Part shown: one piece after another, positions 47,463-60,318 of the stretch | Position numbering within the stretch: the stretch's first letter is position 1 | How the letters are laid out: each line of letters opens with the position of its first letter | Assembly: GCA_904066235.2 (NCBI GenBank) | Contig: CAJFCV020000006.1 | Location: forward strand, 9,114,001 to 9,178,000 | Length of the DNA: 64,000 nucleotides | Origin: Bursaphelenchus xylophilus | Taxonomy: Eukaryota; Nematoda; Chromadorea; Rhabditida; Aphelenchoididae | Direction of reading: 5' to 3' | Notes under the pieces: model-generated | The model's input: only the letters and a program-made list of their open reading frames with translations | The model's database searches: none | Told to the model about the DNA's origin: nothing | Translations under genes and position numbers: made by a program

Positions 47463-50461
47463 TCGCATTTTAAATTTAGTTTTTTGCAGAAAATTTTGTA
47501 TAAAATTTTTGATAAAAGTTTCTTTTTCAAAACTTTTATAATGATTTTTTATGACTGATCAATACCAACCGTATTTTACAAATCTTTATATTTTAAAATT
47601 ATGTTTTTCAACTCATCATTTCTTCACCTAAACCTCCAATTCAAATTTTTCTTTTGTCCCCATCGCTCATCGGTGTCTCCAAATTCCAAATTCACCTTTT
47701 ATTATCTCATTCTTATCCTATTTCTATTCCAGTTTTATCAGCCGCTGAAATCTCGGGCCAGCACTTTTTTTGCGCTTTCTTCCCCTGACCTTTCCATCCC
47801 ATGTCGGTGTTTTTATTTTTATTCCAAGTTAATTAATGCAAATTTATGATCAGCGAATAATTTCTTTCGTTATAACACTCGTTTTCTTTGTCCTCGGCGT
47901 TGGCGCGGAAGTGCCCTGGAATTGCGATAAAATAAAAAAATAGTTGGACAGAGCTTTTGTAAGGGCCCGGTTTGGGATCTCTAATTGGCCAAATGAAGAG
48001 AGAGGGCCGGAGAGAAATGTAGGGGGAAATCGGCGGAAAATTTTGTTTTTGAGAGCTGCAAAATGTCATTTTCAGGCTTCGAGTAGCTGGTTATGACTAA
48101 AATAAGGTCGTAATTAACTCGTGTCTTCAAGTTTGAGATTGAAAATGCTTTTCTAGACACCCCACTAGGTTCATTTCGGCTCCCAACATTTCAAAATTTA
48201 ATAAAAAATTCAAAAATCAAAATTCCCGCGATTTTTGGCATTGTGTTTTAACTGTCGCTACGGGTCTAAATTCTCCGGAAATTACAGAATCCTTCATAAA
48301 AATATGCAATTAACATGCATTTTCCATGTGACAGTCGTTTTTTTCGCAACGTCCGGCATAAATTTATATTATTCATGAGGATTTACGTCAAGTGTGGGCT
48401 TAGTTTATCATTGCTTTTTTAAAATGTAATCACAAATTCCCACATGTTCTAGAATTTATCTCGGACACGCGATTGTTAGTCTAGTCATGAAAAGCTTTAG
48501 TTTTTATCGAAAAAATCGCAAAATTTTGAAGATTTTCAGGAAAATCTTTCAGATTTCACGATCTTTCCTCATGAAACTCGCTGATTTTACTCTCAATTTA
48601 ATTTTTATTTAAACTGGCATTGTAGCAACTGCCCGTGCAACGGAAATTAGCCTTCTTTTCGCTGAATTTTGCCCCTTCTTTACCTTGATTTAGCCCCTTA
48701 AATGGTCCCCTTTTTCTTCCGTTTCCCCACCGCTTCCAAATGGGTTTCAATTACCAATTAAGCGTCGGTCGAATGGCTGATCGACCCACCTTCCGTTTCG
48801 GAACAGTAACGACGCCCCGAGGCTGTAATTGCACTGATTATCCGCGACGTTTTCGATTAACTTCTTAAGCCGATTACATTGTTTTCTCGCAAATATTTAC
48901 ATTCAAATCGGTTCTGTGCGTAGTTAATTAATTACTCTTTAATTGAGCTATCCGTCTCTCCCATTAAAGCTGTTTTTGTCCCCGGAATTTATAATTTTTT
49001 ACATTTTTTAATTCTAATGTCAAGTATAATATAAATTTTCGTTCGCCATGAAATCCGTGGAGTATTTTGGGTTAAATCACAAAGGATATCAGTTTCAGGG
49101 GGCTTTATTACGCAAATCCCGGGGGTTATTTTCAGCGGATTAATCAAACAGATTCTCTGGGAGCCAGCTTTATATTAGACATGGGAGCTGTTGTGCAACC
49201 ACTTTTTCTGCCGCACAAAGTTTGTTGAGAAAGTTTTGTGCGCTTCTGTTGGGAGGGCAGAAGATTTTTGGAGCCAGAAAAATAAAATTTTTCTTATTTT
49301 TAGTATAAATTTTATTTGTCATCATAGCATATTTTCTTCTCATAACCGTTTTTTTAAACATTTTTATGAAATTTTAAATCTTTAATAAAATTTTGAGCCA
49401 TATTTTAAAAAACACAGAAATATTCGGCGTATTTTAAAACCAAAAATTAAAAATTTTGCATTCTGCAAATCCTCGAATTTTTTTGCCCTTCCAAAAAAAG
49501 ATGACCGAACCCTTCGGATATTTATGTCAAATATGACATTTACCTAGATGTTGGGATTAATTAAGAGATTCTAAGAGTTGCGTGGGTTACCTAAATAGCT
49601 TGGGTTGAACAAAAAGTGCATGAGTGGTGTTCCGAGATTTTCTTGAGTTATTTTAGGAGCTTCGAATTTAGAGGGATTAGTTGACAATTATAGAAATTCA
49701 CTATAAAATGGGATTTAGAGGTGGGTTGGTTATTTTTGGCAAAAAATATGCAAAATTTAAAATTTGAATATTTAAATTTTTGGGTTCTAAAATTTGAATA
49801 TTCAAATTTTGTGGAGAAATTTTTGATCCAAATACTTCAAATTTCGTTTTGCAAGTTTTTACATTTAATATTTTCAATTCACTTTTCAAAAGTCCCCAAT
49901 TTTTTATATTTTCCCTCTTTACCTCCAGTATAATATAGCACCTCAATTCAATGCCAGATCCCTCATTCATTACCCCTATTGTGCAGAAATATTTACCGTT
50001 TACTGTTATTTTTGCGCGAGGCTATTATTTACAATGTCTTTTTACAACCTTTTCTATTATTTTTTTATTTTTTTTATTTGCCCAAAATATCCATTAGGAA
50101 AAAGTGGGCGGAGCCTAGGAAAAAGTGGCGCGGGGAGGCGAAAAACGGAGAAGGGGTTAATGCCAGGTAAATCCAGAAGCTCATAGTGTAATAATCCAGA
50201 AGGATTTCGGAGTTAATAAAGTTATCTTTCTGTATCTAAAATTTTTTCGAAAATTTGAGCTTTTTAAAATTTTTGATGCCTAAATAATCTTTTAGTCATC
50301 AATTTGACTATTTACATATATTGAAAATCATAAAAGATTTATGAATCGTATTTTACCATTTTCCATTACTTTTACCGATTTTTTCCGCGATTTTTTTAAA
50401 ATTTTTAAATTTTTTGTGAAAATTTGAAAATTTAAATTTTTAGGTTGGACCATTTACAAAA

Positions 50462-53400
50462 ATGGGTACACTACTGCCTTTTCTCATCCTCACTTTTACA
50501 ACAACAACAATTTCTTTTCAAGTCCTGCCTTATGTTCACATTGATTATGAACATTACTATCGGCTAGCACAATGTCAAGCACAATGTGTGGAGAAAGTAA
50601 GTGATTTCCTATGAAATTATTACAAAATATGTCGTAAAACGAACTGAAAATTAATTTACAAAAATTTTTTTGGAATGAGTTAATGAAAAATTTAAAGATT
50701 TTTGCCATTTTTTATATTATCCATGCTCTCATAAAGCGTTCGCTCAAAAAAACGCCAAAGAAAATTTTCTCGGCCTTTTGAAGCGTTGAGCCTTTGTTTT
50801 GAAACAACGCCGCTAATCCACTCAACGTAATGAGCGGGGATATAAGGACATCGGCGATATAAAAATCAAAAAAATATATATAAAAATCTAATTTATAGCA
50901 GATTAATAAAAAATTTTTCAGTATGGAGTAGTCGCGGTAAAACGAAGGCTAGATGGGTCATCAAGGAGCTTTTTCAACATCAGCAGTGGCAATTATAATA
51001 TGGTAAGTTGAAAAGAATGAACATTTAAGATTACTTTTACAAAGCGTATATTACACTTGGCTATCCGATGTTGGAAAAGGCTAAAAATTATATTTTCAAT
51101 ATCTAACAGGTCGAAAAAGCCGTGAAATTTTTATAATTCACCTTTTTAGGGGGCAATTCTTGCTTTGTGACTGTATTTTTAACAAAAACTTTTTTTAATA
51201 AAGTTACCGTAACCCAATTCAAAAAAAATGATGACTAAACCAATATCCCCAATTTTAGTGTGAGCTTGGCTGTTCCCATGCCCGGATGGCTGCCAAAAAA
51301 GCGATTCTGAGCCGATCCATTTCCGACGCTTTCACTGATGGCCAAAACTTTTGGCACAGTGTTATGGAGAATCAAAAAACCGATAAGAAACAAAACCCAT
51401 CGCCTCTTCATGCCCTCAGGGCATTATGCGCGAAGCCGGCGGCGTCTGTGCCAGAGAATGGGCTGATGGATTCGTATGAGATCACCTTGACGGCAATGCC
51501 AAAGAAATTGGAATTTTTGGCGCCGGCCAAAGTTCTAATTCAATGGAAACAACGGGTCGCAATGCCTAAGGGCGGCTTCGACGAGACTAAATGGATCACC
51601 GCGGCGGTAAGTTGAATCCTCAAAAGTTTTTTAGAGGCCATTTTTGGAATGTTTAAAATTCAAATTTTTGAAATTTTTGAGTTGCGAAATTATTGGCGTA
51701 AAATCGCTCAAGTATAATATTTTTGAAATTTTCATAGGAAAATTTGGAGGTTACTAGTGCAAAAGATTAACTCTGACATAAGGAAAGGATAACTCGAAAT
51801 TTGGAGACTTATTTTTGGGGAGATTAACATTTTCGACACCAATTTTCAAAGATAATATCGGTAGGCATAAAAGAGGGGATTACGGTAAATATAGATATAA
51901 AATGTCATAATGGTATTAATTATTCTGGTCTCTAGGACTTTTTTCTTTCTATTTCGACTATTTCAATAAACTTTTACCTTATTTTAGAACAAAATTGAGC
52001 ACAATTAAATTTGAAGGTACTTGATGTAATGGATAATTTAAAATTAAACATTTTTGAAAGTTACAGCCAAATTTGTTACTGTAAAATTGATCCTGACCCA
52101 TTTTTTGTGACCTTGACTCAGCCTGTAATTATCCCACTTGCGCAATTGTTGACTTTCAGCTAATTTTGTCCTGGTCTTTCAGCTTATTAGAGGGCGCTGC
52201 GGGTAATCCCAATTATTCGCATTTATTTGCATAATATTAGATATCAGATGGCGGAATAAGGAAGTATCTGATCCAGAAAATGATTGTCCAAATATTCAAG
52301 TCCAATCTGAATGATATTTTTTACACAGTTCTTTGTTTTAGATCGAGCACGACCTTGTCTTCAAAGCCGAAGCAATTCAGCCCGGAATCCAATACAAGTT
52401 TATGGCCACAGTAATTGCGGCGAATGGGAAGATGGGCGCTGGTGTTACCAGCGACTGGGTTGAGGTCCCAGCTCTTGGAACCGTTCCAACAGCCTTTGGT
52501 AAGGATTTGATTATACATTACCTAGTCCAATATAATTGATGGTTAAAAATCGAGTTTATAGTAGTGATATGCACCCAAATTGGGCTATAAATTTTACCTT
52601 GTACTGCGCTATAATTTCTGACATTTTCTCTTCTTAGGTTTGAGACCACACTCGTTCTGCATGCGCAATCAAATCTTATGTAAACTCGAGCGTGAGTAAT
52701 AAGCCCGGTCCCTTTTCGGCCGCAATGAGCATGTAAGCGGTTCCGGATTTGGGATTCTGCATCCCAAATTAGGGTCACCCTGCGCGCTTTTCCGGTTGAA
52801 TTCGCAAAAATCCGGAAATTGCGCGATTTCGAAGTTGGCAGCTCGCGCCCTACCTTTGCGTGAAATTAGGGGTAATACTGTAGGAAGAACATCAAATATT
52901 GTTTGGGAGTTACCGAGAAGTAATAAAAATACTTTTTTAAATCAATGGCTTGCAAATTTTACGCAGCTCGCGCCCTAGCCCCAAACTTTCCTCCCTAATT
53001 TTATGGAAATGCACTCGGCCAATTTTCCCAGAAACTGGGCGCGGAACGGGTCATTTGAATAATTCGCCGAAAATTGCAAATGAATTTCGTTGGAGACGGG
53101 GGAAAGACAATGAAAATGGAAGAGAAATCTCGGACAAAAGACAATTAGTTTTTGTGTGCACAGCTCTCGTTCTCAGCGTTTATACGTGGGAACTGTGCCT
53201 AATTACAATAGGAAATTTGAGTTTAATGACGGGTTAACAGGTTTAGCGGACCACTAAAACTGAAAAATTTCAAATTTGAGCAAAAAATTATATTGACCAT
53301 CAAGTGTAATATAAAATATTGAAAATTTTTAGGAACCCCGCTCACAATCACCCCTCAATACAACTCTGATGACAATGTGAGTGCTGTGATCTCCTTCAAA

Positions 53401-54533
53401 CGTCCGGCCGTCGACCCAACCAAGTCCAATCGTCATCATAATCATCTGTTGTCGCCAACTTGCTCGTTCCAGCTGAGATATGCCAACAAAACCAAGGACA
53501 TTTACGCGCGCAACTTCGAGATGGACGAAAGTGAAGGGATTTTGTTGACGAATCTCGCCTTCAACACCGATTACAGCGTGGAATTGCTGGCCATTCCGCC
53601 AAACGCAAATCCAACTGAGACCCCGGAAACCGCCGAAATCTTGAGGAAATCAGCAAATGCGGAGTTCAAAACCATCTCCTGTGCTGACATCTTTGGCCAG
53701 GGAAGTCTGCAGTGTGAGCCAGAGCCGGTGAAAGATCTGGACATTCAGCTGAATGTGGAGAATGGAACTGCGAGGATATCTTGGAGACCGAGCGCCGAAC
53801 AGAGACATGTTCTGCTGTACGAGCTGAGATATTTGCCGGTCAGTGATCGAAGCAAGTGCGGGATTCGAGAAACTACCTTGTATTTGACAGCGGTAAGTCT
53901 TTTAGAGGGTTTGAGGAAAATTTTGGTTTACTTTTTTTAAGAATATTGCACTTGACCATCTGATAGGTCAAGTGTAAGATAATATAAAAAATGATGGCCC
54001 AATGTTGCTGAAATTTGGAATAGTCCCATAGTTAGGTACTAGACACTTTCTCTGAGAATTTCAAGTCGCGTAATGCAGAAACAGCCGAGATATGACACTT
54101 TCAACTCAAAAAATCTCACATTTTGATGATTTTTGGCCCAAAAATGACTAAAACTCGAATTTTCAAAAAAAAAAAATAATCTATATTCTTATATATACTT
54201 GATTTTCAGAAGTCCACAAGTGCCGAAATTCCCCTATCTGGCCTGCATCCCTGCGAAGTTGAAGTAGAAGTCACAAATTTTGACCTCCGAGGTCGAGACG
54301 CCTCCACAACTAGTCGATTCCTCTATCAACCGCCACCAGAGCTCTCGCTGATGAACACAATCGACGAGACCAAAGCGCGGATCCTCCGCAACCTCTGGTT
54401 GATCGTCCTGGTTCCCGTCGTCCTGATCTTGATCATGATTTTGATGGTCCGATTCGCGCATTTGGGGCAGAGAAAGCTGAAGAAGGTGGCGGAGAAGAAC
54501 CGAGACAAGTTCCCACAGCCAGTAGATGTGTGA
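50462..54533 (+). CDS. fibronectin type III single-pass membrane protein
   Basis: Exons: 50462-50596, 50922-51002, 51259-51606, 52342-52498, 53333-53892, 54210-54533; 1605 nt, 534 residues, phases agree. A signal peptide (about 1-19) is followed by a small Cys module with two C-x3-C pairs (CQAQC, CELGC), reminiscent of the anosmin/KAL-1 N-terminus. Then come FN3-like beta domains at about 110-205 (GIQYKFMATVIAANGKMGAG), 208-310 (NTDYSVELLAI) and 330-460 (ARISWRPS, LHPCEVEVEVTNFD). One transmembrane helix lies at about 488-507 and a short basic cytoplasmic tail ends PQPVDV. It is likely a cell-surface adhesion or guidance protein; which one cannot be told. The 17 kb upstream desert may hold its regulatory DNA. 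Confidence 0.75.
53300..53314 (+). repeat. copy of dispersed motif TCAAGTGTAATATAA
   Basis: Exact copy in the fibronectin-protein intron, 18 bases before the acceptor of exon 5. Confidence 0.7.
53946..53976. repeat. inverted pair of the dispersed motif forming a hairpin
   Basis: CACTTGACC is followed 8 bases later by GGTCAAGTG, continued by TAAGATAATATAA. Two copies of the TCAAGTGTAATATAA family face each other within the last intron of the fibronectin gene. Confidence 0.7.
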
Positions 54534-54916
54534 AAACATCAACTTCGATGACGATTCAACCTGAATTCGGGAGAAATTACCTTCTCCATGGCCGAATCGT
54601 CATGTTGGTCCAGAAAATACGGGAAATCTCTAGTCTCTGCACTCCTCAGCTCGCTTTTTCGGTGCTCAATCCAATCTCGGTGTCCTCAAAGACTTCTAAA
54701 ATACGTTTTTCACATACCAAATGCGACAACGACTCTGTTTTCTTCCTCATTTTTTTATTTGAAAGTGCCTTTTCCAATTCGAATATCAAGTATTGTTTGT
54801 ATCTATTGATCTCGACATATTTTAGCTATGGAATGTAAATAAATGATTGTATGAACGTGAAAAAGTGAAAATTTATTGAGGGAAGCATTGATTAACAAAC
54901 GGTTTGAGATGCTGTT
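54534..54916. other. 3' UTR space between converging fibronectin and zinc-finger genes
   Basis: AATAAA at 54838-54843 would serve the fibronectin gene. No gene is visible. Confidence 0.4.
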
Positions 54917-57900
54917 TTATTCGCCCGGCAGTTTGGAACGGCTGACTGTGCGCTGGCGAAGGCTCCGGCGGGGTGATTCGGAGGGGCTGTATGCGGCGGG
55001 ATCAAGACGCTGTTGTTTGGAAGGCGAGGCGGATTGAACGGCTGAAAAAAAAATAAAAATGGATGATCAATATTATATTGTAGTAGATAAAAGAATGTCA
55101 AAAACTAACCAAATCAAAAAATCGTCTCGCAATATGTCTTACTACAACTCAGAAAAAATACTAGCAACCACCAGAAGCATTTTAAAGAATTTCCAGAAAA
55201 AAATTATATTACACTTGACCAACAGATACCAAAAAATTCCATATTTTAAGCCAATTCTACCTTACCTAGGCTAAATACAACCTCTAAATTAGTTTACATC
55301 ACAATCTGAGACAAAAATTATATTACACTTGACCAACAGATACCAAAAAAACTCCATATTTAAGTCAATTCTACCTTACCTAGAGAAAACAACCCCTTTA
55401 AAATAGTTTACACCACAATCTGAGACAAAAATTATATTACACTTGCCCCAACTTCCCAAAATCATCTCCTTACCCTTTCTCTTTCTACCTCCAGATTCCC
55501 CTCTTCTTCCGAGGATCGATGGAGAATGCCATTCCTCTTCCTCTTCTTCCACCTGCATTGTTCTAATCTCATATCCGGCCTGTTGTTGATCTTCTTGAGT
55601 AACATGAACAGAGTGGTGATATTCCTGACCCTCTTGAGAGACGACTTCTTCATGATCGTACTGTTGATATCTTCTGGAGGATCGAGTTACTCGAGAGCTG
55701 GTTGGATACTGTTGGACAGGGAGGGATTGAGAAGTTGAGGGGCCCATTTCTTCATACTGTAATATAAAATAATATAAAAATTACTATTAAAAACAAAAAA
55801 TACGATATAAAATTTGTTTCTAGACTATTTCTTACCCTCTCATAATAATCAATGTTCTGCCCCTCCTCTTCCATGACCAGAATTACATCTTCTCCATCAT
55901 TAACATGCAACTGCCCGGAGGCGATCATTTCCTGGACCATTTCAGTCTTCGTGATGTCATTTCCTTGCCCATCCAGGACTCTGCCAGGCACTGCAGGGAC
56001 TGGGGGAGGTTCTGATTCGGGTTCCGGCTCCAATTGAGGGGGTTGTTCCGGTTGGGTTGGGGGAGTTGGGTCAGAGATCACTTCCTCGACGATTTCTTCA
56101 GGTTTGGCTCGTTGCGCTGGCCGACGAGCCGAGCGACGGAGACCGGGACGGTCGCTGTCTTCGTCCTTATTGAGATCATTTTGATTTTCGGCTTCTGCGG
56201 CGTCCTTATCGACGAATTCTTCGTTGTGACGCATCCTCATGTGAAGGGAGATGGCGGTGCGGCCATAGAAAACAACTTGACAGTGGGGACATCTGAAAAA
56301 TAATCGCATTATCATTTATGTCAAATAAAAAAAGAGCCAAATGATCAAGAAATCAAAAAAAAATTTTTAATTATGTTGTACATGACCACCTAAGTCATCA
56401 AGTGTAACATAAAAATGCTAATAATTTTTTCTAAAATTTTCAGGAAATAAACAACACACTCTTCTAATACCATTCAGAAAATCTCACACCAAAATTTGCA
56501 AACCCCACCAAGATATAACCCTTTCAAGTTTCAAAATTTTACCTACTACAATATAAAAATTTCCTCCAAATGCCATAAAAACGACCTCAAAATACTCTCC
56601 AGACCCTACACAATAAATCTCCATCATTTTCCGTCTACTAAATGCAAATTCCACCCCGCCACACACCAATCTTATCCATGGCTTACTTATATCCATGAGG
56701 TAATCCGGTTCGTTGGGGTTGGAAATTATGCGGTGCAATTCTTGTGACCGGTGGTTTCGCTCCACTCCCATCGGGTTCCTGGTTCTCCACATTCTCGGAG
56801 TTGACCATCAATCCAGCCAGCATTTCCTTGTGGATCAACGAGTCCGTCTGCAGCTGAGTGTTCTGTTCGCTGACCGCCGGCGGCAACATTGGCTGTCGTT
56901 GGGCCAGATTTCGAACCAATTTCCGCAGCGAGGTCGAGTCAATTTGCTCTCTGACATCGCGGTCGATGAACGCCTTCGTGTAACCGCAGCTTCGACGGTA
57001 ATGATACAGTAAATTGTAGTCGTATTTGAAGCGATTCCCGCACAAAACACAGTGATGACTGCCGTTCGAGGCGTGATAGCCGGCCATGTGACGCTCCAAG
57101 CGGCCGATATTCATAAATGTTCTAAAAATTATCGACTTTTACAAAAAATCTCATCCAAATTGGCCAAAAATCCAAAAAATTTACTTGAAACACTCCGGAC
57201 ATTGGACCATATCTCCGTTAATCGACCATTTCGGTTGGGTTAGAGAGCTGAAAAGGCGTTGAGAACGCATTTGGGTGTCGTTGAGGTCATCGGCGAAGAC
57301 AATTCCCTAAAAATTTATGTTGTACTTGGATCAAAAAAAAATTTTTTTTGTATGTCAGATAAAAAAACATATCAAAAAATAAAACAGCATAAATATTGTT
57401 TGTAAAATACGAAACGGGGAGCTAGAACTGACGCATAGATTTTGCAATACCAACAAAAAATTTATATTACCCATGACAAAAATTTTATAATTTGAGGTTA
57501 AAAATCCGTTAAATTTAATAAAAAAAGACAACCCTAGCTGTTAAAATACGCTTCATTTAACTCTGCGCGTTTAAATAATCAAGCATTACACTATTTTTCG
57601 CAAAAATTTATATTACCCATGACATTTCCGAACCCCCAACCTCAACTCACATGATCCTCAATCCACTTCTGATCGAACAAATTACTCTTGGAGTCCTGAT
57701 TTTCCTCCTCCTCCAAGATTTCCGCCTCCTCCGTCAACGGGTTCCCACTCAAATCCACATTCAAATCAGCTGTTAGGCTGTCCAAAACCCTCGCTCGATC
57801 TTCGGTTTTCTGAATCGGCGGTGGATCCAGATGCAAATCATTGGATTGGGCCTGATCTGCGCCGTGAACGAAGAATTTCTTGAGGATATCCACGACCATT

Positions 57901-59449
57901 GCCTTGAGATCTTGATCGTCCATTTGGATGTCGTTGTCGTCCGGAAGATTCGCCTGGATTTCCGGGCAATTGGCACGCCAATGTTTGAACAAATTGTCGC
58001 GATGACGGAAGATTAGACCACACAGATCACAGAAATGGCCTCCTCCGACCTGAAACAGTATCAAAATCAGGAGTTTTCATCAAAAATTATATCACACTTG
58101 ATATCAATCAAAAAGTTTTGTCTCAAAAAAGCTTACCGATGGCTCCTCCACATCGACTTGACCTCTATGAGCGGCAAAATGCCTTGGCAAATGTGCGGCC
58201 AACACCGTAACCCCGCATCCTTTGCACATCACCCCTCTTTTCCCATACATATGAGCTCGGGCTTCCATTGGAGGGTTTAGACCCAAATTTCGAAGCAACG
58301 GCTGACTGGATATTCCAAATTCTATTGAGCCAACATCAGCCTTTTTAGATGCGACATTTTCGACAACTTCCCTCAGGGTATTTACGTCCATACTTTTGCG
58401 GGTTTCGTCGGGAAGAAGTTCGAGGAGATCTCGGCAAGTTTTGCGCCAATGGTAGAACAGATTGTACTCGTATTTGTAGGTCTTTCCGCAGAGTTGACAG
58501 AGGAAGGCGCCGAAAATCTGAAAGAAATTAAAAATCATTAAGAAATGGGGCTAAACTGGCAAAAAAAATAAAAATTTTAGTCATCTGGTGTCAAGTATAA
58601 CATAAAAAAGTAAAAGAAAGCAGTTTTTTATGGCTCAAATAGTAGCCTTGATGATTTTAGACCCCACAGAGGAGATTTTAAACCCTTTTACACCAAAATA
58701 TCAAAATTTTTATATTCTCCATCATCAAATTTTCCTCTCACCTGATGAACACTCAAATGTCTCTCCAATCTGGCTGTATTAATAAACGTCTGGCCACATT
58801 CGGGGCATCTTGCCTGTCCATAAACCCGATTCCTCCTTCCCTTATTATAACTGTCCATTTGATTCATCATGTACATATCCGGATGCTCTTCAACCATATC
58901 GAAATCATTTTCATACGGATCGTTATTCATCTTCTGAGCGTCTGGCTGCACTTCGGCGGCTCCGTCGTTTTGGAAGATGACGGTTTCGGTTCCATTCTCA
59001 TTCACAACCACTTGAATTTTGCTGACTCCTTCGATATCAACATCGGGCGCATTGTTGTCGGTTACCAAGTAGAATTCTCCGTTCTCGCCTTGTGCCACCT
59101 CTCCAACAATCTCTTCGTACATCTCATCATCAGCAAGCTAAAAATTGAAATTTTATTCATGAATAAGACATAGTATGGCCTACCGTATCATTGTCTGTCA
59201 ACTCAAGGAGATGGCCCTCTTCTCCTTCGACAATTTCAGCTGAAATCAGTCAGTTTAGTCGCTGGCTTTATTAAAATAGACATACTGCTTTTATCTTCAG
59301 TGATATCTCGTACTAAAAACAAAAGCAAAAACAAAAGTCTGGTCTGACTTACTAGTATGTTGTTGATCATGATGAATCGACTGTTCAGTTCTTTGTGGTC
59401 CCAATTCTGATGAGTTTTCGGGTTCTTGTTCGACTTGGGCTTCGGACAT
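54917..59449 (-). CDS. multi-finger C2H2/C2HC zinc-finger protein
   Basis: Exons (- order): 59353-59449, 59286-59312, 59184-59239, 58742-59137, 58137-58517, 57651-58049, 57185-57306, 56687-57121, 55836-56292, 55474-55756, 54917-55041; 2778 nt, 925 residues, phases agree. A Glu/Gln-rich acidic N-terminus is followed by seven fingers: C2H2 at about 171-191, C2HC 199-220, C2H2 290-309, C2HC 326-347, C2H2 488-509, C2HC 517-538, C2H2 639-660. C2HC fingers share an NLF-x-HWR-x2-C ending. An acidic/Pro stretch and a basic C-terminal tail follow. It is presumably a nuclear DNA- or RNA-binding regulator; no ortholog is named. The first finger pair is repeated later (see findings). Introns carry many dispersed-motif copies. 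Confidence 0.85.
55200..55450. repeat. 114-bp tandem repeat in a zinc-finger intron
   Basis: TTATATTACACTTG occurs at 55204, 55318 and 55432, spaced exactly 114 bp. The bases between (ACCAACAGATACC, CTACCTTACCTAG, ACAATCTGAGACAAAAA) are nearly identical in the two full units. Each unit therefore starts with a reverse copy of the dispersed 15-bp motif. Confidence 0.85.
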
Positions 59450-60246
59450 TGCAGTAGGCAGCGCTGTCCTGAAAAAATTGTAATAAAATTTTTGTTTAAA
59501 TTTGTGGCAACATGCACGACCGATGTTGTACGAGATTCTATAGCAATATTTTTCGCGATTTATAAAATTTCAGGCACCTCTTCACCTAGTGCAATATATT
59601 GTACATGATGCAAATGGGGGAATTGTGTAATTACTGCTTGAAGAAACGAGTCTATGATGCAATTTTCTCGCTAATCCCCTCTGAACTGTTTTTCCATCTT
59701 ATCCTACTCAAAACTCCGTTCAAATTCTCCTAAATCCACACAAAAAACTTCACCATCCCAATCCTTCCCACCACGAATGCCTGATTTACAGAATTCTCCT
59801 TGCACTTTAGAAGAACGCAACCCGCCACGAAAACAGCCAACGACCCTGAGTGGATGCCAAGCACAGCCCACGAACAATTTCAACGCCGACCCTGGAAAAA
59901 GCACGCGAAAAAGCGCTTGGGTAGGGAAATGGCGCGAGAAACACGAAAGTCAACGTGCTTTTGTACGAGACGCGAGACTGCGAGAGAAAGTGTCGTTCGC
60001 AAATGCAAAAAGAGCGAAACATTGTTGTTTTTTCGACAGCCGAGAGAGAAAACAAAAAAGAAAGACGAAGGAAGGGCGAACTGCGGAGTTAGGGCGCAGC
60101 CTGCCGATCTGGCTCTTGGCTATAACGGTGAATAATGACGGTATAACCGTTATCGACTGGTCGATTTAGCACAAAAATAATCTTCTGAATTGTTGTATCT
60201 AATATTTGATGTGGCCTTTTGCAAAAATTCAAAAAATTTGTGGCTT
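59450..60246. other. divergent promoter region, GC-richer
   Basis: The spacer lies upstream of the zinc-finger gene (-). From about 59780 to 60110 it is GC-richer and purine-biased, with overlapping short frames on both strands that share no domain. I read it as promoter and 5' UTR sequence rather than genes. Confidence 0.4.
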
Positions 60247-60318
60247 AGGTCCCACCGAGATTCGAACTCGGGTCGCAGGATTCAAAGTCCTGAGTGCTAA
60301 CCGCTACACCATGGAACC
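60247..60318 (-). tRNA. tRNA-Gln (anticodon TTG)
   Basis: A 72-base cloverleaf on the - strand: acceptor GGTTCCA pairs with TGGGACC, A box TGGTGTAGCGG, anticodon loop CTTTGAA inside the stem CAGGA/TCCTG, and T arm CCGAG-TTCGAAT-CTCGG. All stems pair and there is no intron. The anticodon TTG reads CAA, glutamine. It lies between the divergent zinc-finger and Bcl-2-like genes. Confidence 0.95.

Larger units (their letters stand above)
33524..50461. other. 17 kb gene desert rich in dispersed repeats
   Basis: No convincing gene in nearly 17 kb, against about one gene per 3-4 kb elsewhere. It is very AT-rich with long T and A runs. It carries copies of five dispersed families (TCAAGTGTAATATAA, CGTATTTTAAA, GCCGAGATATTC, AATGCCAAAAATGGCGG and a duplicated segment of about 280 bp). 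GC-richer islands stand out near 36.0-36.2, 36.7-36.95, 42.9-43.1, 43.38-43.52, 44.93-45.20, 46.75-47.05 and 48.65-48.95 kb; they could be enhancers of the fibronectin gene or missed exons. Two weak gene candidates are listed separately. Confidence 0.55.

Noticed and set aside
59777..60169. Overlapping frames of 111 and 130 codons upstream of the tRNA
   Set aside because: Arg/Lys-rich in two overlapping frames, consistent with GC-rich promoter sequence; no domain.
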